DNA from: Rhodoferax sp.
GTDB lineage: Bacteria; Pseudomonadota; Gammaproteobacteria; Burkholderiales; Burkholderiaceae_C
Reading direction: 5' to 3'
DNA: 64,000 bases
Assembly (NCBI GenBank): GCA_024235935.1
Contig: JACKLL010000011.1
Location: 43,612-107,611, forward strand
The translations under genes and the position numbers were made by a program. Below, one piece after another: positions 26,555-35,944 of the stretch. The stretch's first letter is position 1. Every line of letters begins with the position of its first letter. The notes under the pieces were generated by a model. The model worked only from the letters and a program-made list of their open reading frames with translations. It was not told the origin of the DNA and did no database searches.

Positions 26555-27770
26555 CGAGGGCAGACCGCCCCGCATGCGGCCGCAGCAGCGGACCGGAGGC
26601 CAGCGCGCAGGCGGCCACCACCAGCCACGCCAGCGGCCAGCCGCCGTGGGCAAGCAACAGCGGCACCAGCATGGGGGTGAGGAAATAGCTGCCGAAAACG
26701 AAGGTATTGCCCAGGCCGAGCGCGGTGCCCACGCTGCCCGCGCCGGCCTGCACGGCCAGTTCGGTGAAGGCCACGCCGTGCCAGCATGACCCGGCTGCGC
26801 CACCGGCAACGATCACGAGGAACAAGACCGGTGCGAGCAGGGGCGCCGCTTGCGCTTGCTGCGCCGCGAGCGCCAGAACGGCCATCACGAGAAAGATGGT
26901 GGCACACCAGCGGCTGCAACCGCGCATGAATCCGCGCCGGTTGCCATGGCGATCGGTCCAGCGGCCGCTCCAGATGCGCAGTGCAGCCGATGCCAGCTGG
27001 TACAGAACGACGGCCGCCGTGGTCTGCGCCACGCCCATGTGCACCACGTCGTGCAGGAACACCGCGGTAAACGCCAGCACGGCAATCTGCGGGACGCAGA
27101 GCAAGGCCATGCCGGTCACCATGCGCCAGGTCTGCGGGTCGCGCAGCAAGGACGCATGGGCCGCCGGCGCAGCTGCCGTCACGGCGCAGTCGCCCGGTGG
27201 CTCGTGCAGCCAGGCCCAGGTGGCGGCAATGCAGGCGCCACACAGCAGTGCAAGCACCGCATACGCAGCGGCGAAACCCGATGCGAGCACCACGGCCGGC
27301 AACAGCAGCGCGCCGAGCACGCCACCGGCTGGCAGCGCGGTCTGCCGGATCCCCATCGCCAGGCCGCGTTCGCCGGCGTCGAACCATGCCATCACGGCGC
27401 GGCCGCTGGAGCCGTTGATGCTGCCGCCCACCAGCCCGATCAGGCCCAGTGCCAGGACCAGCAGCGTCCAGGCATGCGGCGCACCCGGGACGAGCCAGGC
27501 CGCCATCGCGCCGAGCACCCCCATCGTCAATGTCAGGCCGGCGAGCAATACACGGCGATCACCCAGCCGGTCGGTCAACATGCCCCAGGGCACCTCGCTC
27601 AGGGCAATGCCCAGGCCCATCGCGCCCACCGCCGTGCCGACCGCTGCGGTATCTACGCCATAGGCGCGGCGCATCAGCACGGCGGTGGCGGGCAGGCCGG
27701 AAATCACCGCAGAAAATGCGGCGTTGGCTGCAAAGCCGATCGCCAGGACCTTCCAGCGGTGCCGGTTCAC
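26541..27770 (-). CDS. Major facilitator superfamily transporter
   Basis: An inner-membrane transporter of 409 residues with about 12 hydrophobic segments and the loop motif GMLTDRLGDRRVL between helices 2 and 3, typical of MFS. I chose the GTG at 27770: GGGAGGTCCT precedes it and it overlaps the stop of the upstream oxidoreductase gene as GTGA, implying coupling. The frame is open to 27905, but that part is Cys/Arg-rich and has no membrane character. It probably exports or imports the substrate or product of the coupled dehydrogenase. Confidence 0.88.
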   Translation of the reverse strand: MNRHRWKVLAIGFAANAAFSAVISGLPATAVLMRRAYGVDTAAVGTAVGAMGLGIALSEVPWGMLTDRLGDRRVLLAGLTLTMGVLGAMAAWLVPGAPHAWTLLVLALGLIGLVGGSINGSSGRAVMAWFDAGERGLAMGIRQTALPAGGVLGALLLPAVVLASGFAAAYAVLALLCGACIAATWAWLHEPPGDCAVTAAAPAAHASLLRDPQTWRMVTGMALLCVPQIAVLAFTAVFLHDVVHMGVAQTTAAVVLYQLASAALRIWSGRWTDRHGNRRGFMRGCSRWCATIFLVMAVLALAAQQAQAAPLLAPVLFLVIVAGGAAGSCWHGVAFTELAVQAGAGSVGTALGLGNTFVFGSYFLTPMLVPLLLAHGGWPLAWLVVAACALASGPLLRPHAGRSALVTSA

Positions 27771-28711
27771 AGGACCTCCCCGAAGCGCAGCAACACCTTG
27801 CCCGCACCACCGGCGGCATCGGCACCCAGCGCCTGCGGGAGCGCCTCCAGCGCAAAGCGTGCGCGCACCGGCAGCGGCATGTGGCCTGCAACAATCGCGT
27901 TCCACACGGACTCTGCGACGGCGTCACGCGTATCCTCGTGTTGCGCCAGCCAGTGGTCGATGCCGAACCCACGCCAGGTGATGTTGCGGTAGATGAGATC
28001 GGCGGTGCGCACCGGCGCGGGGTGGTCGTCGAGCATTCCGTAACTGACGACGACGGCACCCTGGCGCAGCGCAGGCAGCATGTCCGCCACCGCCGGCCCA
28101 CCCACCGCATCGAGCAGCGCGGCAAGCGGAGCACCGCCGGTGGCGGCGAGCAGCCGTGGCACGGCGCCCGCATCGCCGGCGACCTGGCGCGGTAGCTCCA
28201 GCACCTGCACGCCGCGCGACTGGGCCAGCCCGCGCACCATGCCCGCCACGTTGGATGTCGCCGCATTGACCGCCAGCCAGTCGCCGGGGCCGACGCCAGC
28301 CGCCTGCAGCAGGCCCCAGGCCGTGATGGGGTTGAGTGCGAACTGGCTGGCAGCAGCCATGCCGACCGCCGCAGGTACGGCGAACAGGCGGGTCTGCGGC
28401 ACGATGGCGTATTCGGCCCATGCGCCCGGATGGCGGAAGGCCACACGCGTGCCTTCGGCCAGGCCCACGCTGGGACCCGGCTGCACGATCACACCGGCAC
28501 CCACCAGGCCGGCGCCTTGCGGAAACACCGGCTGGCTGCGGTAGCGGCCGGCGATGAAGAGATGATCGGCCGGATGGATCGATGCGGCCTGCAGCCGCAC
28601 CAGCACCTCGCCGGGCCCGGGCCGGGGAATCGGGACGGTGCGCAGCCGTACCACCTGCAGCGCGTCACCGGCGCAATCGAACACCGCGGCCAGCATTCGT
28701 TTCTTGTCCAT
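27767..28711 (-). CDS. Medium-chain (quinone-oxidoreductase-like) dehydrogenase
   Basis: A 314-residue MDR protein. The GroES-like N-terminal half has RPGPGEVLVRLQAASIHPADH, the proline-rich linker follows, and the Rossmann half has NPITAWGLLQAAGVGPGDWLAV then ALLDAVGGPAVADMLPAL. It lacks the Cys/His ligands of zinc alcohol dehydrogenases, so a zinc-free NADPH:quinone or enoyl reductase type is likely. AAAGGA precedes the ATG. It is translationally coupled to the MFS gene and divergent from a LysR gene that probably controls the pair. Confidence 0.88.
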   Translation of the reverse strand: MDKKRMLAAVFDCAGDALQVVRLRTVPIPRPGPGEVLVRLQAASIHPADHLFIAGRYRSQPVFPQGAGLVGAGVIVQPGPSVGLAEGTRVAFRHPGAWAEYAIVPQTRLFAVPAAVGMAAASQFALNPITAWGLLQAAGVGPGDWLAVNAATSNVAGMVRGLAQSRGVQVLELPRQVAGDAGAVPRLLAATGGAPLAALLDAVGGPAVADMLPALRQGAVVVSYGMLDDHPAPVRTADLIYRNITWRGFGIDHWLAQHEDTRDAVAESVWNAIVAGHMPLPVRARFALEALPQALGADAAGGAGKVLLRFGEVL

Positions 28712-28816
28712 GTCTTGCGTCCTTTCAGCATGCCGGCAACAGGGGCCGGCCTGCGACGCATTGTTCGCCGTTGCCGCCGCGCCATTGGCTGCGCGAACGC
28801 GCTACATTATTTCGCC

Positions 28817-29803
28817 ATGGACAACAATCACGGACTGCTGCCCGACCTGCGGATGTTCACCTGCGTGGTGGAGTGCCAGGGCTTTTCTGCCGCGGCGCGC
28901 CAGCTGGGCACCAGCACGGCGGCGATCAGCCGGGCCATCCGCCGGCTGGAACACGCACTGGGCGGCCCACTGCTGCACCGCACGACGCGCCGCATCGGCC
29001 TGACCGAAATGGGCACGCAGCTGCATGCTCAGGCCCACGAGCGCCTGCGCGAACTGCAACGCGCGCTGGACGATGTGAAGAGTGGCGGCAACCAGGCCCG
29101 TGGCGTGTTGCGCGTGACCGCTGCGCAGACCTTCGGCCGCCGATTCGTCAGCCAGGCGGTCTTCGATTTCCGCATCCTGTATCCCGAGATCGAGGTGGAG
29201 TTCACGCTCAACGACGACATCACCGACCTTGTCAGCAGCGGCTACCACGTGGCCATCCGCGGCGGACGGCCACGCAGCGCGCGCGTCATTTCGCGGCCGC
29301 TGGCGCCCGCGCCCCTTTACACCTGCGCCTCACCTGCGCTGTTGCAACGCCATGCCGCACCGCAGCGGGTCGAGCAGTTCCGCGACCTGCCCTGCATCGG
29401 CTTTCGTTTTCGCCACAGTGGCGAGCGGCTCGCATGGGAATTTGTCGAGGACGACCGGCAACGCACGGTCGACGTGAAGCCAGGCCTGTGGGTGGACGAC
29501 ACCGAGGTCGCCTGCGAGGCGGCGCTGGCTGGACTGGGTTTTGCGCAACTGCCCGGCTACATGGCCCTCGCGGCGATCCGGGCCGGGCGGCTGGTGCCGG
29601 TGCTGCCGCAGACGGCCGACACCAGCCGCGCGTTCTCCGTTGTCTACCTCCATCGCAGCGACCTGCAGCCCTTGCGCGAACGCCTGTTCGTCGAACACCT
29701 GCTGCTGAGCATGTCCGATCGCAGCGACTTCGAACTCACTTCACAGGAACTGGGCCACTGGTCTGCAGCGTCGGCGACGCTCGCGAACACGCGCAGGGCT
29801 TGA
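28817..29803 (+). CDS. LysR-family regulator
   Basis: A 328-residue LysR protein. The HTH is near residues 8-65 (FTCVVECQGFSAAARQLGTS, then ISRAIRRLEHALG) and the effector domain starts around RGVLRVTAAQTFG. It has the CrgA/DsdC-like layout with LLHRTTRRIGLTE. The ATG at 28817 is the first methionine fitting the family; the frame is open further upstream only through the intergenic region. It is divergent from the MDR/MFS pair, 105 bases apart, and likely regulates it. Confidence 0.9.
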   Translation: MDNNHGLLPDLRMFTCVVECQGFSAAARQLGTSTAAISRAIRRLEHALGGPLLHRTTRRIGLTEMGTQLHAQAHERLRELQRALDDVKSGGNQARGVLRVTAAQTFGRRFVSQAVFDFRILYPEIEVEFTLNDDITDLVSSGYHVAIRGGRPRSARVISRPLAPAPLYTCASPALLQRHAAPQRVEQFRDLPCIGFRFRHSGERLAWEFVEDDRQRTVDVKPGLWVDDTEVACEAALAGLGFAQLPGYMALAAIRAGRLVPVLPQTADTSRAFSVVYLHRSDLQPLRERLFVEHLLLSMSDRSDFELTSQELGHWSAASATLANTRRA

Positions 29804-30196
29804 GCCAGGGGCGCGCGAAGGGTGCGCGCGCAAGCCCGCGCGGCCAAGGGCCATGGCAGACTGCGGCGCTTCGTTGCGCCTGGCGCAACGGTGATTTGCG
29901 CGCGCATCGCCGCTGCAGCGCGGCGTTGCGCCTACAGTAGATGTCCCTTCTGTTGCGTGTCATCGACCCATGCTTTGCATTCCCATTCTGGGCCACACCC
30001 CGACCGACACCCGGGTGCACGTGGAGCCTGCCCGGCCACTTGCCGCTCACAGCGACATGCGGGTGCGCATCCACATGACCGGCGCCACGCGCCTTGACCG
30101 ATGGCGGCGCCAGGTCCGCCGGCTCCAGATTCCGACCCTGCGCATGGTCGACACCGGCTTCGCAGGCCAACCCATCCTCCCGCACGGAGTGTTGCC
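29804..30196. other. Intergenic region with no recognisable gene
   Basis: A 393-base gap between lysR and the YciI-like gene. The first 40 bases are rich in GCGCGC tracts able to form hairpins and may end the lysR transcript. An open frame from 29970 crosses into the YciI gene but shows no family features and no convincing ribosome site, so I do not call it. GGAG near 30186 serves the next gene. Confidence 0.5.
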
Positions 30197-30493
30197 ATGT
30201 TCATCATCCTTCTTCGTTACGTACAGCCGCTATCCGCGGTCGAGGCGCATCTGCAGGCGCACCGCGCCTACCTCGATCGCCATTACGCCGCCGGGCACTT
30301 CGTGGCCTCCGGCGCACAGGTGCCGCGGACCGGCGGCGTGATCCTGGCGCGTGGTCTGACGCGGCCGCAACTCGATGCCATGCTGACGGAAGACCCGTTT
30401 CACCGCTCCGGGGTCGCGCAATACCAGGTGATCGAGTTCACGCCGACCAAGGCCGCGCCGGGGCTGGAGAGCCTGCTGCAGGCAAGCGCCTAG
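30197..30493 (+). CDS. YciI-like (YCII-domain) protein
   Basis: A 98-residue single-domain protein: MFIILLRYVQPLSAVEAHLQAHRAYLDRHYAAG split as strand-helix-strand, then GVILARG and DPFHRSGVAQYQVIEFTP. This is the ferredoxin-like YCII fold, where a His and Asp form a presumed active site (HRAYLDRH and EDPFH here). GGAG lies before the ATG at 30197; a longer frame to 30101 would add an unlikely Pro/Arg-rich N-terminus. The function is unassigned for most members. The GST gene follows in the same direction after 178 bases. Confidence 0.86.
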   Translation: MFIILLRYVQPLSAVEAHLQAHRAYLDRHYAAGHFVASGAQVPRTGGVILARGLTRPQLDAMLTEDPFHRSGVAQYQVIEFTPTKAAPGLESLLQASA

Positions 30494-30671
30494 GATCAGA
30501 CACGCCCCCTGGCTGTGCGGCCGCGCTGCGTGTCGACCGTCGGCAGCGGCGCAATGCCACCGCAATTCCTTGCCCGCGCGCCATGCCCCGCCTGGAGGGC
30601 CCATGGCGTCCTACAATCGCGCACCCACCGGCCGCCGAATCGGCCTGCAAACCCTGCTGAAAGCACCCCCC

Positions 30672-31292
30672 ATGCCCCAACTCAAACTTACCTATTTCGA
30701 CTTCCACGGCGGCCGTGGCGAACCGACTCGGCTCGCGCTGCATATTGGTGGCATCGCGTTCGAAGACCATCGCTTCCCGGGGGCCAGCTTCCCCGAAGTC
30801 CGCAAGACGGCTCCGCTGGGCCAGGTGCCGGTGCTGGAAATCGACGGCGTGCAGGTCACCCAGAGCGACGCGATCACCCGCTATGCCGGCCAGCTCGCCG
30901 GCCTGTACCCGAAGGACGCATTCCAGGCCTTGCTGTGCGACGAAGTGATGCAGGCGCTGGAAGATGCCAGCGTGCTGATCGGCGCCACCTTCGGCCTCAC
31001 CGGTGACGCGCAGAAGGAAGCCCGCACCAAGCTGGTTGCCGGGCCGCTGCCCAGGTACCTGGGCTGGCTGCAGAACCAGTTGCAGGCCCATGGCGGGACC
31101 TTCTTTGCCGACGGCAAGCTGACCATCGCAGACCTGAAGGTGTTCGTGTTCCTGCGCGGCCTGATGTCCGGCCAGCTCGACCATGTGCCGACCGATCTGG
31201 TCGCCACCCAGGCACCGCAACTGGCGGCCTTCGTGCAACGTATCGGGCAGACGCCGGCGATTGCGCAGTATTACGCGAAGTTCAAGGCCTGA
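30672..31292 (+). CDS. Glutathione S-transferase
   Basis: A 206-residue GST. The thioredoxin-like N-terminal half has YFDFHGGRGEPTRLALHIGG (the sigma-like 'GRGEPTR' pattern), GQVPVLEIDG and QSDAITRYAG (glutathione-binding SDAI). An all-helical C-terminal half follows with ADGKLTIADLKVF. Tyr7/8 near the start is a candidate catalytic residue. The sequence resembles sigma/Nu-type GSTs better than the usual bacterial beta class. The ATG at 30672 is chosen because the domain starts there; the frame is open to 30570. Confidence 0.9.
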   Translation: MPQLKLTYFDFHGGRGEPTRLALHIGGIAFEDHRFPGASFPEVRKTAPLGQVPVLEIDGVQVTQSDAITRYAGQLAGLYPKDAFQALLCDEVMQALEDASVLIGATFGLTGDAQKEARTKLVAGPLPRYLGWLQNQLQAHGGTFFADGKLTIADLKVFVFLRGLMSGQLDHVPTDLVATQAPQLAAFVQRIGQTPAIAQYYAKFKA

Positions 31293-31299
31293 CGCGCCG

Positions 31300-31317
31300 C
31301 CGCGCCGGCAGGCGCGG
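31300..31317. terminator. Possible shared hairpin between convergent genes
   Basis: CCGCGCC-GGCA-GGCGCGG forms a 7-bp GC stem 7 bases after the GST stop and 61 bases before the end of the convergent isocitrate dehydrogenase gene. There is no T run, so termination would need help. It is only a candidate. Confidence 0.3.
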
Positions 31318-31377
31318 CCCGTCTGTTAGGCCGCAGACGCTGACCCGTGGCAGGCCAGCGCCGCAGCGCCAGTGCGC

Positions 31378-33615
31378 TCAGGCCGTCATGCCGTCGATCG
31401 CCGCGTTCAGCGTGGCGCTCGGCCGCATGACGGCGGTCACCTTCTCGCGATCGGCCAGGTAGTAGCCACCGATGTCGGCCGGTGCACCTTGCACCACTTC
31501 GAGCTCTTGCATGATCTTCTGCTCGTTGGCCCTGAGCTGCTTGGCCAGCGGCGCGAAGTGCGCGGCCATGGCGGCGTCCTCGGTTTGTGCCGCCAGTGCT
31601 TCGGCCCAGTACATCGCCAGGTAGAACTGGCTGCCGCGGTTGTCGATCTGCCCGGTCTTGGGCGATGGACCCTTGTTGTTGTCCAGCAGCTGGCCGGTGG
31701 CCGCGTCGAGCGCCTTGGCCAGGATCTTGGCCTTTGCGTTTCCGGTCTTGATGCCCACGTCCTCCAGCGACACCGCCAGGGCCAGGAACTCGCCCAGCGA
31801 GTCCCAGCGCAGGTGGTTCTCCTCCACCAGCTGCTGCACGTGCTTGGGCGCGGAGCCGCCGGCGCCCGTCTCGTACATGCCGCCACCGGCCATCAGAGGC
31901 ACGATCGACAGCATCTTGGCACTGGTGCCCAGTTCCATGATCGGGAACAGGTCGGTCAGGTAGTCGCGCAGGATGTTGCCGGTGACCGAGATCGTGTCCA
32001 GGCCGCGGACCACCCGCTCGAGCGTGAAGCGCATCGCGCGCACCTGCGACATGATCTGGATGTCCAGGCCCGAGGTGTCGTGGTCTTTCAGGTACAGCTT
32101 GACCTTCTTGATCAGCTCGTTCTCGTGCGGGCGGTACGGGTCGAGCCAGAACACGGCCGGCATGCCGGAGTTGCGGGCACGGGTGACCGCCAGCTTGACC
32201 CAGTCGCGGATCGGCGCGTCCTTGACCTGGCACATGCGCCAGATGTCGCCCTGCTCGACGTTCTGCGACAGCAGCACCTCGCCGGTGGCGATGTCGACGA
32301 TGTTGGCCACGCCATCCTCGGCGATCTCGAAAGTCTTGTCGTGCGAGCCGTATTCCTCGGCCTGCTGGGCCATCAGGCCGACGTTGGGCACGGTACCCAT
32401 GGTCTTGGGGTCGAAGTTGCCATGCCACTTGCAGAAGTTGATCATCTCCTGGTAGATGCGGGCGAATGTGCTCTCCGGCATCACGGCCTTGACGTCCTTC
32501 AGACGGCCGTCGGCGCCCCACATCTTGCCGCCATTGCGGATCATGACCGGCATCGACGCGTCGACGATGATGTCGTTGGGCGAGTGGAAGTTGGTGATGC
32601 CGCGGGCGGAGTCGACCATGGCCAGCTCGGGCCGGTTCTCGTGGCAGGCGTGCAGATCGCGCTTGATCTCGTCCTGCTTGGACTGCGGCAGCGTGGTGAT
32701 CTTGTCGTACAGATTCGCCATGCCGTTGTTGACGTTGACGCCGATCTCATCGAACAGCGCGCCGTGCTTGTCGAAGGCTTCCTTGTAGAAGATCTTGACG
32801 CAGTGGCCGAACACGATGGGGTGCGACACCTTCATCATCGTGGCCTTGACGTGCAGCGAGAACATCACGCCGGTCTTGTGGGCATCCTCGATCTCGCGCT
32901 CGTAGAAAGCGCACAGCGCTTTCTTGCTCATGAACATGCTGTCGATGACCTCGCCTGCCTGCAGCTTGGTCACCGGCTTGAGCACCTGGGTCTTGCCCGA
33001 CTTGGTGATCAGCTCCATGCGCACGTCGCAGGCCTTGCCGATCGTCATCGACTTCTCGCCATGGTAGAAGTCGCCATGGTGCATGTGCGAGACATGCGAA
33101 CGCGACGCCTGGCTCCACTCGGCCATGCTGTGCGGGTTCTTGCGCGCGTACTCCTTCACGGCGCGCGGGGCACGGCGGTCGGAGTTGCCTTCGCGCAGCA
33201 CCGGGTTGACGGCACTGCCCAGGCATTTGTTGTAGCGCAAGCGGATCGCCTTGTCGGCGTCATTCTGCGGGTTCTCGGGGAAGTCGGGCAGCTTGTAGCC
33301 CTTGGCCTGCAGTTCGCGGATCGCCGCCACCAGCTGGTTTTGCGACGCGCTGATGTTGGGCAGCTTGATGATGTTGGTTTCGGGCAGCAGGGTCAGGCGC
33401 CCGAGTTCGCTCAGGTTGTCGGGCACCTTCTGCGCGTCGGTCAGGAACTCGGGGAACTCACCCAGTATCCGGCCCGCGACCGAAATGTCGCTTTCGGCCA
33501 CCTCGATGTCTGCCGACGCCGCAAACGCGCGCACGATGGGCAGGAAGGCGCAGGTCGCCAGAAACGGCGCCTCGTCGGTCAGGGTGTAGATGATCTTGGA
33601 TGGTTTTGCGGTCAT
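31378..33615 (-). CDS. icd: NADP-dependent isocitrate dehydrogenase, monomeric type
   Basis: TCA-cycle enzyme converting isocitrate to 2-oxoglutarate with NADP. The 745-residue length and sequence (SKIIYTLTDEAPFLATCAF at the start, NSDRRAPRAVKEYARKNPH, MWGADGRLKDVKAVMPEST, FWLDPYRPHENELI, ETGAGGSAPKHVQQ) are those of the large monomeric IDH, unlike the 415-residue dimeric enzyme. I prefer the ATG at 33615; an in-frame TTG lies at 33624. It stands alone, convergent with the GST gene. No other TCA gene is nearby. Confidence 0.95.
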   Translation of the reverse strand: MTAKPSKIIYTLTDEAPFLATCAFLPIVRAFAASADIEVAESDISVAGRILGEFPEFLTDAQKVPDNLSELGRLTLLPETNIIKLPNISASQNQLVAAIRELQAKGYKLPDFPENPQNDADKAIRLRYNKCLGSAVNPVLREGNSDRRAPRAVKEYARKNPHSMAEWSQASRSHVSHMHHGDFYHGEKSMTIGKACDVRMELITKSGKTQVLKPVTKLQAGEVIDSMFMSKKALCAFYEREIEDAHKTGVMFSLHVKATMMKVSHPIVFGHCVKIFYKEAFDKHGALFDEIGVNVNNGMANLYDKITTLPQSKQDEIKRDLHACHENRPELAMVDSARGITNFHSPNDIIVDASMPVMIRNGGKMWGADGRLKDVKAVMPESTFARIYQEMINFCKWHGNFDPKTMGTVPNVGLMAQQAEEYGSHDKTFEIAEDGVANIVDIATGEVLLSQNVEQGDIWRMCQVKDAPIRDWVKLAVTRARNSGMPAVFWLDPYRPHENELIKKVKLYLKDHDTSGLDIQIMSQVRAMRFTLERVVRGLDTISVTGNILRDYLTDLFPIMELGTSAKMLSIVPLMAGGGMYETGAGGSAPKHVQQLVEENHLRWDSLGEFLALAVSLEDVGIKTGNAKAKILAKALDAATGQLLDNNKGPSPKTGQIDNRGSQFYLAMYWAEALAAQTEDAAMAAHFAPLAKQLRANEQKIMQELEVVQGAPADIGGYYLADREKVTAVMRPSATLNAAIDGMTA

Positions 33616-33905
33616 GGGCTGCAACTTCTAAGGATTGAGGGGTGCCGGGTGGACTCCATGACTTTATTCGATTTCAGGCGGGATTCCCGCAAGGGCGGTC
33701 CGGATGGCGGGGCGCACCCGTCGCAAGCCGCATCAGGGCGGGATTGCGCCCCCAGACGCGGCAGGAAGCGCGCCATTTTCCCTCGCGGCACAGGGCTTTG
33801 TGGGCATCCTGCGCGGGGGCACCATAGCGCCGGCGGTCGCCCGCATCCGCTTGCAACAGGACCGCGGCGCGGCAGCCCGCTGCGCGCGCGGCAGCAGCCC
33901 CGTGC

Positions 33906-34820
33906 TCAGTCCGCGCATTGCGCGCCCCAGTCGGCCGCCGGCCTGAAGCGCCGGATCATGTCGCGCACCCGGTCCACGGCGGGCGTCGGATGGCGGCGCG
34001 CAGCCGTCGCCAGGTAGTAGGTGTGGCGCAGTTCCGGCTCGACCAGCCGCGAGGCCGCCAGTTCGCCACGCGCGACCTCGAGGTAGACGGCGGGCCATGC
34101 CGCGACGGTGCACAGCTCGCCGCTGGCCACCACCCGCTTGATCAGGCCCAGCGCGTTGATCTCGAGCCCGACACGCAGTGCGATGCCACGCCGGCTGGCC
34201 TCCTCCTCCACCAGCACGCGGCCGCCGTTGCGGGCCGTCGACAACACCAGGTCGATGTCTGCCAGATCGCTGAACGGCACGGTGGCCGCGCGGGTGGGCG
34301 CCGCACCGGTGCGCGACACCAGCAGCAAGGGGAGCGAGAACAGCGCGTGGGAATCGGCAATGGCCGCCGCTGGCGCACGCGACAAAACGCCGATGTCGCT
34401 GCGGCCGTCGCCCAGCCATTCCTCGACCTGGTGGGTCGTGCCTTCGGATACCTGGAGCTGAATGTCAGGAAAGCGGGCGCTTGTTTCAGCCAGTACCGCT
34501 TCGATCAGCGGCCAGCTCAGGCCCGGCTGGATCGCGATGCGCACCGTGCCCGACACCCGGCCCCGGTGCTCCGACATCCAGCCCTTGATGCGCAAGCTGT
34601 CGGCGAGCAGGGTTTCGGCGCGCGGCAGCAGTTCCAGCCCGGCAGCGGTCAGCGTGGCGCCACGTCCCGTGCGCTCGAACAGCCGAACCCCGAGTTCGGA
34701 TTCGAGTTGCGTGATGGACTTGCTCACAGTGGACTGCGTCGTCATTGCCAGCGTGGCGGTGCGCGAGAAGCTGCCGGTGGCGGCAACGTCCAGGAACAGC
34801 TTGAGATCACGAAATTCCAT
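33906..34820 (-). CDS. LysR-family regulator of the second Bug/UxaA cluster
   Basis: A 304-residue LysR protein, with HTH from MEFRDLKLFLDVAATGSFSR through TTQSTVSKSITQLESELG and an effector domain from GTVRIAIQPGLSW. The ATG at 34820 gives the standard LysR N-terminus; an in-frame TTG at 34835 would add five residues. It is divergent from the receptor gene at 34933, separated by 112 bases that hold a palindrome. It most likely activates the receptor-lyase operon in response to the transported acid. Confidence 0.9.
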   Translation of the reverse strand: MEFRDLKLFLDVAATGSFSRTATLAMTTQSTVSKSITQLESELGVRLFERTGRGATLTAAGLELLPRAETLLADSLRIKGWMSEHRGRVSGTVRIAIQPGLSWPLIEAVLAETSARFPDIQLQVSEGTTHQVEEWLGDGRSDIGVLSRAPAAAIADSHALFSLPLLLVSRTGAAPTRAATVPFSDLADIDLVLSTARNGGRVLVEEEASRRGIALRVGLEINALGLIKRVVASGELCTVAAWPAVYLEVARGELAASRLVEPELRHTYYLATAARRHPTPAVDRVRDMIRRFRPAADWGAQCAD

Positions 34821-34843
34821 GGCAGGCCAGATCAACAGTTTGC

Positions 34844-34866
34844 GAATAGCTGATATCAGATCATTC
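34844..34866. promoter_or_regulatory. Palindromic candidate LysR site
   Basis: The perfect palindrome CTGATATCAG (34850-34859) is flanked by near-symmetric GAAT and ATTC. It sits between divergent lysR and receptor genes, 67 bases before the receptor ATG. The position suits a LysR recognition site. The assignment is by position and symmetry only. Confidence 0.4.
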
Positions 34867-34932
34867 CTCTTCCATCATACCGACGGCCAACCTAGACTCG
34901 CCGGTTCGAACAAGATGCACGAGGAGACACCC

Positions 34933-35904
34933 ATGTTCAAGAAGTTGTTGATCGCGTCCCTGGCGGCGGGCAGCGTGATGCTTGCCACCATTCCTGCGCA
35001 GGCCGCCGGCTACCCGGACAAGACCGTGCGACTCGTGGTGCCCTACGCCCCCGGTGGCGCATCCGACATCCTGGCACGGGTGTTGTCGCAAAAACTGTCC
35101 GAGAGTCTGGGCCAGCAGTTCATGGTCGACAACAAGCCCGGCGCCGGTGGCAGCATCGGCGCCGACATCGTGGCCAAGGCGACGCCGGACGGCTATACCC
35201 TGCTGCTGGCCGACGTGGCGGTGCAGACGATCGCACCGACGCTGTATCCCAAACTGCCCTATGCCCGCGCCGACCTGGCACCGGTGATCAACCTGGCCAC
35301 CTTCGCCCATGTGCTGATCACCGCGCCCCACTCGCCGCTGACCAGCTTCGGCGATATCGTCAAGCGGGAAAAAAGCCAGAGCGGCAGCGTCAGCATCGCC
35401 TCCTCGGGCAATGGCACCAGCACCCACCTGACGGCCGAGATGGTCAACAGCCTGGCGGGCATCAAGCTCACCCATGTTCCCTACAAGGGCGGCGGCGCGG
35501 CACTGGCCGACGTGATGGGCGGGCAGGTCAACGCGATGTTCATCGGCTCGCCACCGGCGATGCCCTTGCTGCAGAACGGCAAGCTCAAGGCGATCGCGGT
35601 CACGACCTCCAAGCGCATGGCGGCGCTGCCATCGGTGCCGACGGTGGCCGAATCGGGGCTTCCCGGTTTCGAGTCGATCGCCGCCCAGGGCATCTTCGCG
35701 CCCCACGGCACGCCACCGGAAGTCATCAACCGGCTCAACACCGAGATCGCACGCATCATCCAGCTGCCCGACGTACGCGCACGCTGGGCCCAGCTCGGGG
35801 CCGAGCCGGTCGACAATACGCCAGCCCAGTTCGCCAGCTGGCTCGACAGCGAGTCGGTGAAGTGGATCAAGGTGATCAAGGATTCCGGTGCCAAGGCAGA
35901 CTGA
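34933..35904 (+). CDS. Bug/TctC-family periplasmic substrate-binding protein
   Basis: A 323-residue receptor: signal peptide MFKKLLIASLAAGSVML through PAQA, then YPDKTVRLVVPYAPGGASDIL, NKPGAGGSIGADIVAKATPDG, THVPYKGGGAAL and ESGLPGFESIAAQG, all family landmarks. GGAG precedes the ATG at 34933; earlier in-frame starts lack a signal peptide. TctA and TctB are absent. It is followed after 40 bases by a UxaA/SuyB-like gene, so its ligand is probably a hydroxy or sulfo carboxylate. Confidence 0.93.
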   Translation: MFKKLLIASLAAGSVMLATIPAQAAGYPDKTVRLVVPYAPGGASDILARVLSQKLSESLGQQFMVDNKPGAGGSIGADIVAKATPDGYTLLLADVAVQTIAPTLYPKLPYARADLAPVINLATFAHVLITAPHSPLTSFGDIVKREKSQSGSVSIASSGNGTSTHLTAEMVNSLAGIKLTHVPYKGGGAALADVMGGQVNAMFIGSPPAMPLLQNGKLKAIAVTTSKRMAALPSVPTVAESGLPGFESIAAQGIFAPHGTPPEVINRLNTEIARIIQLPDVRARWAQLGAEPVDNTPAQFASWLDSESVKWIKVIKDSGAKAD

Positions 35905-35944
35905 GGGCATCGGCTGCAGGTAGCCCCCCCGGCGCACCCCACCC

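Noticed and set aside
29970..30341. Open frame of 123 codons before YciI
   Set aside because: It overlaps the YciI gene in another frame and shows no signal, domain or convincing ribosome site.
31372..34017. Open frame of 881 codons on the plus strand
   Set aside because: Runs antisense to the isocitrate dehydrogenase gene, which is unmistakable.
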